Shown here: positions 7,783-15,467 of the stretch, piece by piece
Layout: the number at the start of each line of letters is the position of its first letter
Position numbering within the stretch: position 1 is the first letter of the stretch
Origin: an uncultured Lachnospiraceae bacterium
Lineage (GTDB): Bacteria > Bacillota > Clostridia > Lachnospirales > Lachnospiraceae
DNA length: 64,000 nucleotides
Reading direction: 5' to 3'
Assembly (NCBI GenBank): GCA_945919075.1
Contig: CAMEIX010000013.1
Coordinates: 1 to 64,000, forward strand
Position numbers and translations under genes: made by a program
The notes under the pieces: generated by a model
What the model saw: the letters and a program-made list of their open reading frames with translations, nothing else
Database searches by the model: none
Told to the model about the DNA's origin: nothing

Positions 7783-8943
7783 ATGAAAATTACAGATTCC
7801 GTAAAGTACATAGGTGTTGATGATAAGGATATTGACCTTTTTGAGAGTCAGTATGTTGTGGAAAACGGCGTGTCCTATAATTCCTACCTGATTTTAGATG
7901 AAAAGGTGGCACTGATGGATACGGTTGATATCAGGGGCGTGGATGGATGGCTTCTGAATATGGAACGGGAACTTAATGGCAGAAAGATTGATTATATTGT
8001 GGTTCAGCATATGGAACCCGATCATTCCGGTGCACTAAGCCATGTTCTGGAGCGGTATCCGGATGCTGTTGTTGTAGGAAATGCAAAGACATTTCTCTTC
8101 ATCAGCCAGTTTTTTGAAATAGATTTGTCCGGACGTAAACTGGAAGTAAAAGAGGGAGATACGTTAAATTTAGGCAGTCATACCTTGCAGTTTATTATGG
8201 CCCCCATGGTGCATTGGCCGGAAGTTATGGTAACCTATGAGAGTACGGAGAAACTTCTGTTTTCAGCGGATGGTTTTGGAAAGTTCGGTGCACTGGATAC
8301 TAAGGAGGACTGGGCTTGCGAAGCAAGAAGATATTATTTCAATATTGTGGGTAAGTACGGTGCATCCGTACAGGCGCTTCTAAAGAAAGCAGCAAATCTG
8401 GAAATTTCCAAAATCCTGCCTCTTCATGGACCTATTCTGGAAGAAAATCTGGAATATTATCTGAATTTGTATGATATATGGTCAGGTTACAAACCGGAAA
8501 CCAAGGGAGTATTTATCGCATGTGCCTCCATTTACGGCAATACAAAGAAAGCAGCGGAAATTCTGGCAGATAAAATCCGTGCCTTGGGAGAAGAGAAGGT
8601 TGTTGTATCGGATCTGAGCAGAGAAGATATGGCGGAGTGTGTGGAAGACGCCTTCCGCTATGACCGTATGATTTTATGTTCTGCTACCTATGATGGCGGC
8701 GCATTTACCCCGATGGAGGATTTCCTGCATCATTTGCAGATGAAATCCTATCGGGACCGTACTGTTGCACTTATGGAAAACGGAACCTGGGCACCCATGG
8801 CAGCCAAAGCCATGCAGGGATATCTGGAGAGCATGAAAAACATACGTATTTTGGAAGAAAAAGTAACCATAAAATCCACCTTGAAGCCGGCGGATGAGGC
8901 TGCTATGGATGCATTGGCAAAGGCAATTGTGGATTGCAGATAG
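7783..8943 (+). CDS. Flavodiiron protein (FprA-type A flavoprotein)
   Basis: A 386-residue cytoplasmic enzyme with an N-terminal metallo-beta-lactamase-like diiron domain and a C-terminal flavodoxin domain. The ligands His76, Glu78, Asp80 and His81 are seen in HMEPDHSG, and the later Asp in SADGFG and His in LPLHGP are in place. The FMN-binding loop is ASIYGNTKKAAE near residue 247. Such proteins reduce oxygen to water or nitric oxide to nitrous oxide and protect anaerobes. A strong AAGGAGG site precedes the ATG. There is no fused rubredoxin and no rubredoxin gene beside it. It ends eight bases before the large fusion gene, so both may be co-transcribed. Confidence 0.92.
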   Translation: MKITDSVKYIGVDDKDIDLFESQYVVENGVSYNSYLILDEKVALMDTVDIRGVDGWLLNMERELNGRKIDYIVVQHMEPDHSGALSHVLERYPDAVVVGNAKTFLFISQFFEIDLSGRKLEVKEGDTLNLGSHTLQFIMAPMVHWPEVMVTYESTEKLLFSADGFGKFGALDTKEDWACEARRYYFNIVGKYGASVQALLKKAANLEISKILPLHGPILEENLEYYLNLYDIWSGYKPETKGVFIACASIYGNTKKAAEILADKIRALGEEKVVVSDLSREDMAECVEDAFRYDRMILCSATYDGGAFTPMEDFLHHLQMKSYRDRTVALMENGTWAPMAAKAMQGYLESMKNIRILEEKVTIKSTLKPADEAAMDALAKAIVDCR

Positions 8944-8951
8944 GAACGGAT

Positions 8952-11900
8952 ATGAAGATTCTTGTAATTGGCGGCACCTATTTTCTGGGGAAAGCATTTG
9001 TGGATTTGGCAAGTGCGGAACATGAAATTACGGTACTGAACAGAGGAAACAGAAAGAATACTTTTGATAAATCCCAAAAAGTGAAGGAGATTATCACAGA
9101 CAGGCATGCATTGGAAGAGAAGCATGTGAAGGGGGAAGACTTCGATATCGTGGTAGATTTTTGCGGCTATGTGCCGGAGGATATTCGAAGAGTTGCCCGG
9201 GTCCTTAAAGGAAAGATAAAACAGTATATTTTTATCAGCACCTCGGATGTTTATAAGCGTGGAACCGGTGCTCCTGTTACGGAGCAGTCCGCACTGGAAG
9301 ACAAAGTATATGAGGGGAAAGCCGGGGACTATATCCGGGGCAAGGTGGCTCTTGAAGAAGAGCTGTCGGAATGTGCCGGACAATATCATTTTTCCTATAC
9401 GTCCATTCGCCCGGTATTTATCTATGGTCCGGGCAATTATGCTCCGCGGGAAAATATTTTCTTCAACTGGATAGACAAGGCAGGTCAGATTATCTATCCG
9501 GAGGATGCCACGGGCTATTTCCAGATGGTATATGTAGGGGACGTTGCAAGGGCCATATTACAGGCTTGCGGAAATGAAACGGCATATAATCAGAGCTTTA
9601 ACTTATGCGGACCGGAGCTTGTTACTTATGAAACTTTTGCAGAGAGTCTGCGGTATGCGACCAAATGTGATTTCGCAAAGGTTATGCTTTCGACAGAGGA
9701 GATTAATCAAAAGGAAATTCCCCTTCCCTTTCCGTTAACCAAAGAGGAGAGTGAGGTTTATGAAAGCAGTAAGAGTGACCTTTTAATGGAGCACTATACC
9801 GATTTGAATACCGGACTTTCTTTCGCTTATGAAAGCTATCAGGAAAGGGAAATGTTAAATTATATTGACCGGCTGTTTGACGAAAACAAGCCCAAAGAGG
9901 CAGAGAGGTATATGCTGGATGCTTTGTCAGAGGCAGAGAAACAGGGAAAAAAGAAAACCTGCCTGAGCCTGTTAAACGAACTTATCGGGTATTACCGACA
10001 GACCTCTGAGAAAGAACAGTTATTAGGAATTATTCAAAAAACATTGGAACTTCTTAAGGAACTTGGGGAACAGAAGGACCTTTCCTATGCCACCTCCTTA
10101 CTTAATATTGCGAATGCTTACAGGTCCATAGGGGAACTTCAAAATGCAGAAAAATATTATGCAGTAACGGAAGAAATCTATAACCGGGCCATGGACGAAG
10201 GAATACTGGATAAAAGGGATCTTCTGGTTGCCGGTCTTTACAATAATATCAGTCTTATGTATCAGGAAATCTCCGACTATAAAAAAGCAGAAGATTATCT
10301 CTTAAAGGCATTGGAGATTGTAACCTACAGGAAAGCAGGTTTTGAGATTGCCGTTACGTATGCGAATCTTGCTAACACCCTGTTATTGGCAAAGGATTAT
10401 GAGCAGGCTTATCGCTATGCGAAGAAGGCCATTGGTCTTTTTAAGGCAAGAGGGCTTAAAGATCCCCATTATTGTGCCGCACTGTCCGCCTTGGCAGGGT
10501 GCTATTTTGAGTGGGGAAATATTGCGCGTGCAGAGAAAATATATACAGAGGCGGCGAGTCTTGTGGAACAGAGCTTTGGAAGAAACGGGCAGTATAAGAG
10601 ATTAATGGAAAGCATTGAAATGTGCAAAAAATGTCAGAAAGAGAAATATATACCGGGTATGGAACTCTCCAGACAGTATTATGAGGAGTATGGAGCGCCC
10701 ATGATTAAGGCGAAGTTTCCTGCTTATGAAAAGCAGATTGCAGTTGGTCTTGCAGGAGAGGGCTCAGACTGTTACGGATATGATGACGACCTTTCAGCCG
10801 ACCATGATTATGGTCCCGGTTTCTGTCTGTGGGTGGATGAGGAAACCTATTCTAAAATCGGCGCAGACTTAGAAAAGGCCTATGACGAACTGCCGGATAC
10901 TTATCGCGGAATTCAAAGAAACACAACGGCGATGGGGCAGGGCAGAAGAGGTGTCATGACCATTTCCGGATTTTTTGCCAAACATCTGGGTACAGCGGAA
11001 TATGATCAAATTGATTTCAGGGCGGTACCGGATTATGAACTGGCAGCAGTTGTAAACGGAGAAGTCTTCCGGGATGATACAGGAGTTTTCACCAAAATCC
11101 GTAACCGGATAAAGCAGGGTTATCCTGCCAATATACGACTTTTGAAACTGGCAGAAGATGTGGCTGGCTTCTCCCAATGCGGACAGTACAATTATGGGCG
11201 TATGAGAGAAAGAGAGGATGAATTAACGGCATCCGTCATGTTGTCGGATTTCTGCAGGCATGCCATGAAACTCTATCATCATTTCCGGAATGTATATCCG
11301 CCCCATGATAAGTGGCTGGCGAAGAGTACGGCGTCCCTTCCGGGAGGGGCACAGGTAGTGGAATATCTGGAAATGATTTCCTGTAAGGCAGCCGCTGGGG
11401 AGAGCGTGGAATCGGTTACCGCTGTTATGGATCAATTAGGCGAACTGTTTGCACGAAATCTCTATGAGACAGGGGATATCAGCGATATTGACAATTACTT
11501 GGACCATCACGTAGAGGAACTGATTTTTAAGGCAGGCATTGCATTATGTGAGGATAAGGAGCTGGTGAACCGGATTGCGAAACTGGAGTTTGAAGCCTTT
11601 GACAAGGTCAAAAACGAAGGTGGAAGAGCCTACTGCCAGAATGACTGGCCCACATTTTCCATAATGAGAAAGAGCCAGTATCTGACATGGAACCGGGAAA
11701 TGTTAATGCAGTACTATTACGATTTTACGAGGGAGTATCAAAAGGGGCACAATCTGATTACGGAAAAATACGGCAGAATGATGGAAAGCACATCCCCCGA
11801 GCGTTATGAAGAGATAAAGGATAATTTTCCGGAATTATCGGAGGAAAAGAAATCCATCATTGAAAAGATTGTTGCAATCCAGATGAACATGGTGGAGGAA

Positions 11901-12164
11901 TTTGCCAGGGTACATCCTTTGGTCGCCATGAATGCAAGACATCTTCATACGTATGAGGATACTATTGCGGATACCTCCTACGAGACCTATTTAAGAGGGG
12001 AAATCAGTACCTATTCGGATAAGATGTTACAGCTTTATGGGCGATTTGTGGTTACAGCAGTTCAAAACGGTCAGAACATTGCCCTTATGACGATTGAAAA
12101 TACAGCGAAATTGTACGGGTACTCAGATATAGAAGCATTTGAAAAAAATACATTTGAGGAATAA
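8952..12164 (+). CDS. Four-part fusion: NAD epimerase, TPR, DUF4037 and DUF4125
   Basis: A 1070-residue cytoplasmic protein. Residues 1-300 form an NAD-dependent epimerase/dehydratase domain with GGTYFLG near the N-terminus and the YIRGK pair (Tyr127, Lys131). Residues 310-545 are tetratricopeptide repeats (e.g. SYATSLLNIANAYRSIGE, then ALSALAGCYFEWGNIARAE). Residues 565-850 look like DUF4037, a nucleotidyltransferase-type fold: GEGSD and YDDDLSADHD near residues 602-619 are the nucleotide/metal-binding pattern. Residues 880-1065 match DUF4125 (CQNDWPTF, VHPLVAMNARHLHT). DUF4037 and DUF4125 often occur as neighbours in Clostridia; joining both to TPRs and an epimerase is unusual. No frameshift interrupts the gene. 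The start with MKILVIGG is chosen from the family; the ribosome site is modest. A role in modifying a sugar nucleotide or a small RNA/protein is only conjecture. Confidence 0.82.
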   Translation: MKILVIGGTYFLGKAFVDLASAEHEITVLNRGNRKNTFDKSQKVKEIITDRHALEEKHVKGEDFDIVVDFCGYVPEDIRRVARVLKGKIKQYIFISTSDVYKRGTGAPVTEQSALEDKVYEGKAGDYIRGKVALEEELSECAGQYHFSYTSIRPVFIYGPGNYAPRENIFFNWIDKAGQIIYPEDATGYFQMVYVGDVARAILQACGNETAYNQSFNLCGPELVTYETFAESLRYATKCDFAKVMLSTEEINQKEIPLPFPLTKEESEVYESSKSDLLMEHYTDLNTGLSFAYESYQEREMLNYIDRLFDENKPKEAERYMLDALSEAEKQGKKKTCLSLLNELIGYYRQTSEKEQLLGIIQKTLELLKELGEQKDLSYATSLLNIANAYRSIGELQNAEKYYAVTEEIYNRAMDEGILDKRDLLVAGLYNNISLMYQEISDYKKAEDYLLKALEIVTYRKAGFEIAVTYANLANTLLLAKDYEQAYRYAKKAIGLFKARGLKDPHYCAALSALAGCYFEWGNIARAEKIYTEAASLVEQSFGRNGQYKRLMESIEMCKKCQKEKYIPGMELSRQYYEEYGAPMIKAKFPAYEKQIAVGLAGEGSDCYGYDDDLSADHDYGPGFCLWVDEETYSKIGADLEKAYDELPDTYRGIQRNTTAMGQGRRGVMTISGFFAKHLGTAEYDQIDFRAVPDYELAAVVNGEVFRDDTGVFTKIRNRIKQGYPANIRLLKLAEDVAGFSQCGQYNYGRMREREDELTASVMLSDFCRHAMKLYHHFRNVYPPHDKWLAKSTASLPGGAQVVEYLEMISCKAAAGESVESVTAVMDQLGELFARNLYETGDISDIDNYLDHHVEELIFKAGIALCEDKELVNRIAKLEFEAFDKVKNEGGRAYCQNDWPTFSIMRKSQYLTWNREMLMQYYYDFTREYQKGHNLITEKYGRMMESTSPERYEEIKDNFPELSEEKKSIIEKIVAIQMNMVEEFARVHPLVAMNARHLHTYEDTIADTSYETYLRGEISTYSDKMLQLYGRFVVTAVQNGQNIALMTIENTAKLYGYSDIEAFEKNTFEE

Positions 12165-12203
12165 TCCTTGAAGGTTAGTCCGGGCGGTGCGGGATAGAAT
12201 TTC

Positions 12204-12232
12204 TTGCAAAGCAGGGGTTGTAATGGTATAAC
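12204..12232 (+). promoter_or_regulatory. Promoter of ddh
   Basis: TTGCAA and TATAAC are separated by exactly 17 bases, ending about 50 bases before the ddh start. Confidence 0.6.
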
Positions 12233-12283
12233 ATATAGAGAAGAAATGTTGTCCGAAAAGTGCGGGCAGGAAAGAAGGCTAAT

Positions 12284-13264
12284 ATGAAGATTGGAATTTT
12301 AGGATATGGAAATTTAGGACGCGGTATTGAATGTGCCGTTAAGCAGAATGAGGATATGACTCTGGCAGCAGTATTTACCAGACGCGATCCTGCAAGCGTA
12401 AAGATATTAACCGAAGGTGTTCCGGTTTATCATGTGGATGATTTCACAGCACACAAGGATGAAATTGACGTTCTGATTCTTTGTGGCGGCAGCGCTACAG
12501 ATTTGCCGGTACAGACACCTGAATATGCAAAATACTGTAATGTGGTGGACAGTTTTGATACCCATGCCAATATCCCCGCACACTTTGATGCCGTGGATAA
12601 GGCAGCAGGCGAAAACGGACATGTGGCACTCATCTCCTGTGGCTGGGATCCCGGTATGTTCTCTTTAAACCGCTTATATGCCAATGCTGTGTTACCGGAA
12701 GGCAATGATTATACCTTCTGGGGCAAAGGGGTAAGCCAGGGGCATTCCGATGCCATCCGTCGCGTGGAAGGCGTTAAGGATGGTAAGCAGTATACCATTC
12801 CGGTAGAGGAAGCGCTGAATGCGGTTCGTAACGGGGAGAACCCGGTTCTTACCACCAGACAGAAGCACATCCGGGAATGCTTTGTGGTTCCTGAAGAGGG
12901 AGCAGACCTTGCAAAGATTGAAGAAACCATCAAGAACATGCCTAATTATTTTGCAGATTACGATACCATTGTACATTTTATTACAGAGGAAGAACTGAAA
13001 GCAAATCACAACGGTATTCCCCATGGAGGCTTTGTATTCCGCACCGGCGTTACCGGCTGGAACAAGGAAAATTCCCATGTGATTGAGTACAGCTTAAAAC
13101 TGGATTCCAATCCGGAATTTACAGCCTCTGTCATCGTAGCTTATGCAAGAGCGGTTGTTCGCCTTGCAAAGGAGGGACAGAAGGGCTGTAAGACTGTATT
13201 TGACATTGCACCCGCATACCTCTCTGCAAAATCCGGAGCAGAATTAAGAAAGAGTTTATTGTAA
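12284..13264 (+). CDS. ddh: meso-Diaminopimelate D-dehydrogenase
   Basis: A 326-residue cytoplasmic enzyme that makes meso-diaminopimelate by NADPH-dependent reductive amination of tetrahydrodipicolinate, a one-step route to lysine and the peptidoglycan cross-link residue. The Rossmann motif GILGYGNLGRG starts at residue 4; SCGWDPGMFS and the GGFVFRTG region are typical of the family and of the expected length. The ATG at 12284 follows GAAAGAAGG; an upstream GTG would add eight residues before the Rossmann strand and is less likely. It has its own promoter and is followed after three bases by a TSUP transporter, which suggests translational coupling. Confidence 0.94.
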   Translation: MKIGILGYGNLGRGIECAVKQNEDMTLAAVFTRRDPASVKILTEGVPVYHVDDFTAHKDEIDVLILCGGSATDLPVQTPEYAKYCNVVDSFDTHANIPAHFDAVDKAAGENGHVALISCGWDPGMFSLNRLYANAVLPEGNDYTFWGKGVSQGHSDAIRRVEGVKDGKQYTIPVEEALNAVRNGENPVLTTRQKHIRECFVVPEEGADLAKIEETIKNMPNYFADYDTIVHFITEEELKANHNGIPHGGFVFRTGVTGWNKENSHVIEYSLKLDSNPEFTASVIVAYARAVVRLAKEGQKGCKTVFDIAPAYLSAKSGAELRKSLL

Positions 13265-13267
13265 ATT

Positions 13268-14047
13268 ATGGATTTATTGACAAAGATTATTGTGACGTTC
13301 TTTGCCGGAATGGGTGCCGGACTTGGTACCGGATTTGCGGGAATGAGTGCCGCCGCTGTCATCAGCCCTATGCTGATTACCTTTTTGGGAATGGATCCTT
13401 ATCTTGCAGTGGGTGTGGCTCTTTCCTCCGATGTGCTGGCCAGTGCGGTGTCCTCGTATACTTATGGCAAAAACAAGAACCTGGATATTAAAAATGGAAT
13501 TCTCATGATGTTGAGTGTACTGTGCTTTACGGTGGTGGGAAGCTATGTTTCCAGTCTGGTTCCGGCGACCGCAATGGGGAGCTTTTCCGTGTTTATGACC
13601 CTGTTGTTAGGTATAAAATTTATTGTCAAACCGGTTATGACCAGTAAGGAAGATATGGAAAAGGCCGATCCCAAAAAGAGAGCAGTACAGTCTTTGGTGT
13701 GTGGAGCACTGGTTGGCTTTATATGTGGTTTTGTGGGTGCCGGCGGTGGCATGATGATGCTGTTAATACTGACCTCCGTTCTGGGATATGAACTGAAGAC
13801 GGCAGTGGGGACCAGTGTGTTTATCATGACATTTACTGCATTTACAGGGGCAGCATCGCATTTTGTACTTGGTGGACTGCCGGATATGACAACTTGGTTC
13901 CTCTCAGTTCTGTTCACCTTTCTTTTTGCCCGTATTGCGGCAGTGATTGCCAACAAGGCTTCGGCAAAGACCCTGAATCGTGTGACCGGTATTATTCTGG
14001 TTATTTTAGGAGGAGTGGTTCTGTTCTTTAACTTCTTTATGAAGTAG
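13268..14047 (+). CDS. TSUP (TauE/SafE) family membrane transporter
   Basis: A 259-residue protein with about eight hydrophobic segments and two related halves, each with a Gly-rich loop (GAGLGTGFAGMSAA near residue 16 and GFVGAGGGMMML near residue 156), the signature of sulfite exporter TauE/SafE proteins. These move sulfite, sulfoacetate or other small anions across the cytoplasmic membrane. The substrate cannot be read. The gene starts three bases after ddh without a strong site of its own, so it is probably translated by coupling. Confidence 0.88.
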   Translation: MDLLTKIIVTFFAGMGAGLGTGFAGMSAAAVISPMLITFLGMDPYLAVGVALSSDVLASAVSSYTYGKNKNLDIKNGILMMLSVLCFTVVGSYVSSLVPATAMGSFSVFMTLLLGIKFIVKPVMTSKEDMEKADPKKRAVQSLVCGALVGFICGFVGAGGGMMMLLILTSVLGYELKTAVGTSVFIMTFTAFTGAASHFVLGGLPDMTTWFLSVLFTFLFARIAAVIANKASAKTLNRVTGIILVILGGVVLFFNFFMK

Positions 14048-14084
14048 GGCAGACAAAATAACAAAGGACTACAAGAGGTTTTGT

Positions 14085-15173
14085 ATGAAGAGACTTTTCA
14101 AAGGAATCGGTATTACCATGCTGGTTTTAGGACTCATTGTCATAGTGTATCTGGCATATGTTTTCCTGTCCTATCACCGGATTGAGGATCATCAGATTTT
14201 GCAGGTGACTGGTTGTGACCAAAATGCCGCAAAAACGATGGCAGTGGGCGAGACTTACAGCATTATCAGTTGCAATATAGGTTTTGGTGCCTATTCGGAT
14301 GATTACAGTTTCTTTATGGATGGGGGAAAATATTCCCGGGCTTTCAGTAAGGAAGCCGTTCTGAATAATACAGACGGCAGCATAGAACTTGTGAAACAGT
14401 ATGAACCGGATTTTGTGCTGTTTCAGGAAGTGGATACCGATTCGGACAGGAATTACCACGTGAACCAGTGTGAGATAATAACAGATGCGTTTCCGGATAT
14501 GGATTATAACTATGCGGTGGATTATGACTCGCCCTATCTGTTTTATCCGTTTTTGGAACCTCACGGGGCCTCCAAATCCGGACTGGCGACACTTGCAAAA
14601 TTTCCTATGACATCGGCACTGCGAAGAAGCCTCCCAATCAGCACAGGCCTTGCAAAGATGGTGGATTTGGATCGTTGCTACGTGATTACCAGAATCCCTA
14701 CGGAGAATGGCCGGGAGCTGGTACTTTTCCATGTGCATCTTTCTGCTTACACGGATGATATCCGTATCGTACAAAATCAGATTCAGATGCTGGCGGAGGA
14801 TATGGAGAAGGAATACCGGGCAGGTAATTACATTGTGTGCGGTGGCGATTTTAATCAGGATATGTTAGGCAATTCTCCAGAAATATATGGGACCGGTAAT
14901 CTGGATATGAACTGGTGTAACCCATTCCCCGCAGAATATCTTCCCAAGGGAATAAGCCGTGCTACGGATGCTCTTACCGAAGAGGAAAGGGCAGCTTTGC
15001 CGCCCAGTTGCCGCGTTGCAGACAGCCCATACGTGCCAGGAAAAAGTTTTGTTACCATGGTGGATGGTTTTCTGGTCAGCGACAATGTGGAAGTGGTAAG
15101 CTTCAATACCATTGACAACAGTTTTCAATACTCCGACCACAATCCTGTGAGAATGGAATTTTGTTTGAAGTAA
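14085..15173 (+). CDS. Membrane-anchored endonuclease/exonuclease/phosphatase family hydrolase
   Basis: A 362-residue protein: a membrane segment at residues 8-29, then an EEP domain facing outside. Conserved signs are SCNIGFG, QEVDTDS with the metal-binding Glu, HVHLSA, GGDFNQD and the terminal YSDHNPV with the catalytic His. Members cleave phosphodiesters in DNA, sphingolipids, phosphoinositides or bactoprenol-type lipids. The substrate is not readable. AAGAGG precedes the ATG, and the gene follows the TSUP gene by 37 bp, so it may belong to the ddh unit. Confidence 0.85.
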   Translation: MKRLFKGIGITMLVLGLIVIVYLAYVFLSYHRIEDHQILQVTGCDQNAAKTMAVGETYSIISCNIGFGAYSDDYSFFMDGGKYSRAFSKEAVLNNTDGSIELVKQYEPDFVLFQEVDTDSDRNYHVNQCEIITDAFPDMDYNYAVDYDSPYLFYPFLEPHGASKSGLATLAKFPMTSALRRSLPISTGLAKMVDLDRCYVITRIPTENGRELVLFHVHLSAYTDDIRIVQNQIQMLAEDMEKEYRAGNYIVCGGDFNQDMLGNSPEIYGTGNLDMNWCNPFPAEYLPKGISRATDALTEEERAALPPSCRVADSPYVPGKSFVTMVDGFLVSDNVEVVSFNTIDNSFQYSDHNPVRMEFCLK

Positions 15174-15210
15174 TAAGATTTTATTTATTTGAAAAAATAA
15201 GATTTTCCTA

Positions 15211-15239
15211 TTTACGAAAGAGAAATTATCCTATATAAT
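15211..15239 (+). promoter_or_regulatory. Promoter of the carB leader unit
   Basis: TTTACG and a perfect TATAAT stand 17 bases apart. Transcription should begin about 35 bases before the short ORF at 15281. Confidence 0.7.
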
Positions 15240-15280
15240 AAATCAAGGTAAATTTTTGAGAGTAAATAGGGAGGAAAAGG

Positions 15281-15403
15281 ATGAAAGCCAAAGTTATGAA
15301 AAACTGTAATCTGAAGATGACAGCAACGGTTACTTCCGGGTGTGCTTTTTCCTTTTTCATTCATTCTTATCATTTTCAGACAATTCAAAAATTTAATTTT
15401 TAA
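15281..15403 (+). CDS. 40-residue leader ORF upstream of carB
   Basis: A short ORF with a very good ribosome site (GGGAGGAAAAGG). It encodes a basic N-terminal part (MKAKVMKNCNLK), a Ser/Thr/Val section with a second Cys, and a C-terminal half rich in Phe and His (FSFFIHSYHF). Its TAA stop lies at the foot of the terminator hairpin at 15402-15434. The arrangement promoter, strongly translated ORF, terminator, then carB is that of a leader peptide whose translation could decide whether the terminator forms. No run of Arg codons is present, so an arginine-sensing leader is not supported. It may instead be an unrelated small protein. Confidence 0.5.
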   Translation: MKAKVMKNCNLKMTATVTSGCAFSFFIHSYHFQTIQKFNF

Positions 15404-15434
15404 AGTCAGTAATTTTTGTTACTGACTTTTTTTA
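15402..15434 (+). terminator. Intrinsic terminator or attenuator between leader ORF and carB
   Basis: AGTCAGTAA and TTACTGACT form a perfect nine-pair stem with a six-base loop, followed by seven T residues. It lies 30 bases before the carB start, with no second promoter obvious in between, so carB transcription appears to need read-through. Confidence 0.75.
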
Positions 15435-15467
15435 TAGCCGAATCAAGGGCGGCGAAAGGAGAAAAAT

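Noticed and set aside
7783-12164. Biosynthetic gene cluster around the fusion protein
   Set aside because: The neighbours are a flavodiiron protein and lysine-pathway and transporter genes with separate promoters; no further biosynthetic enzymes are present.
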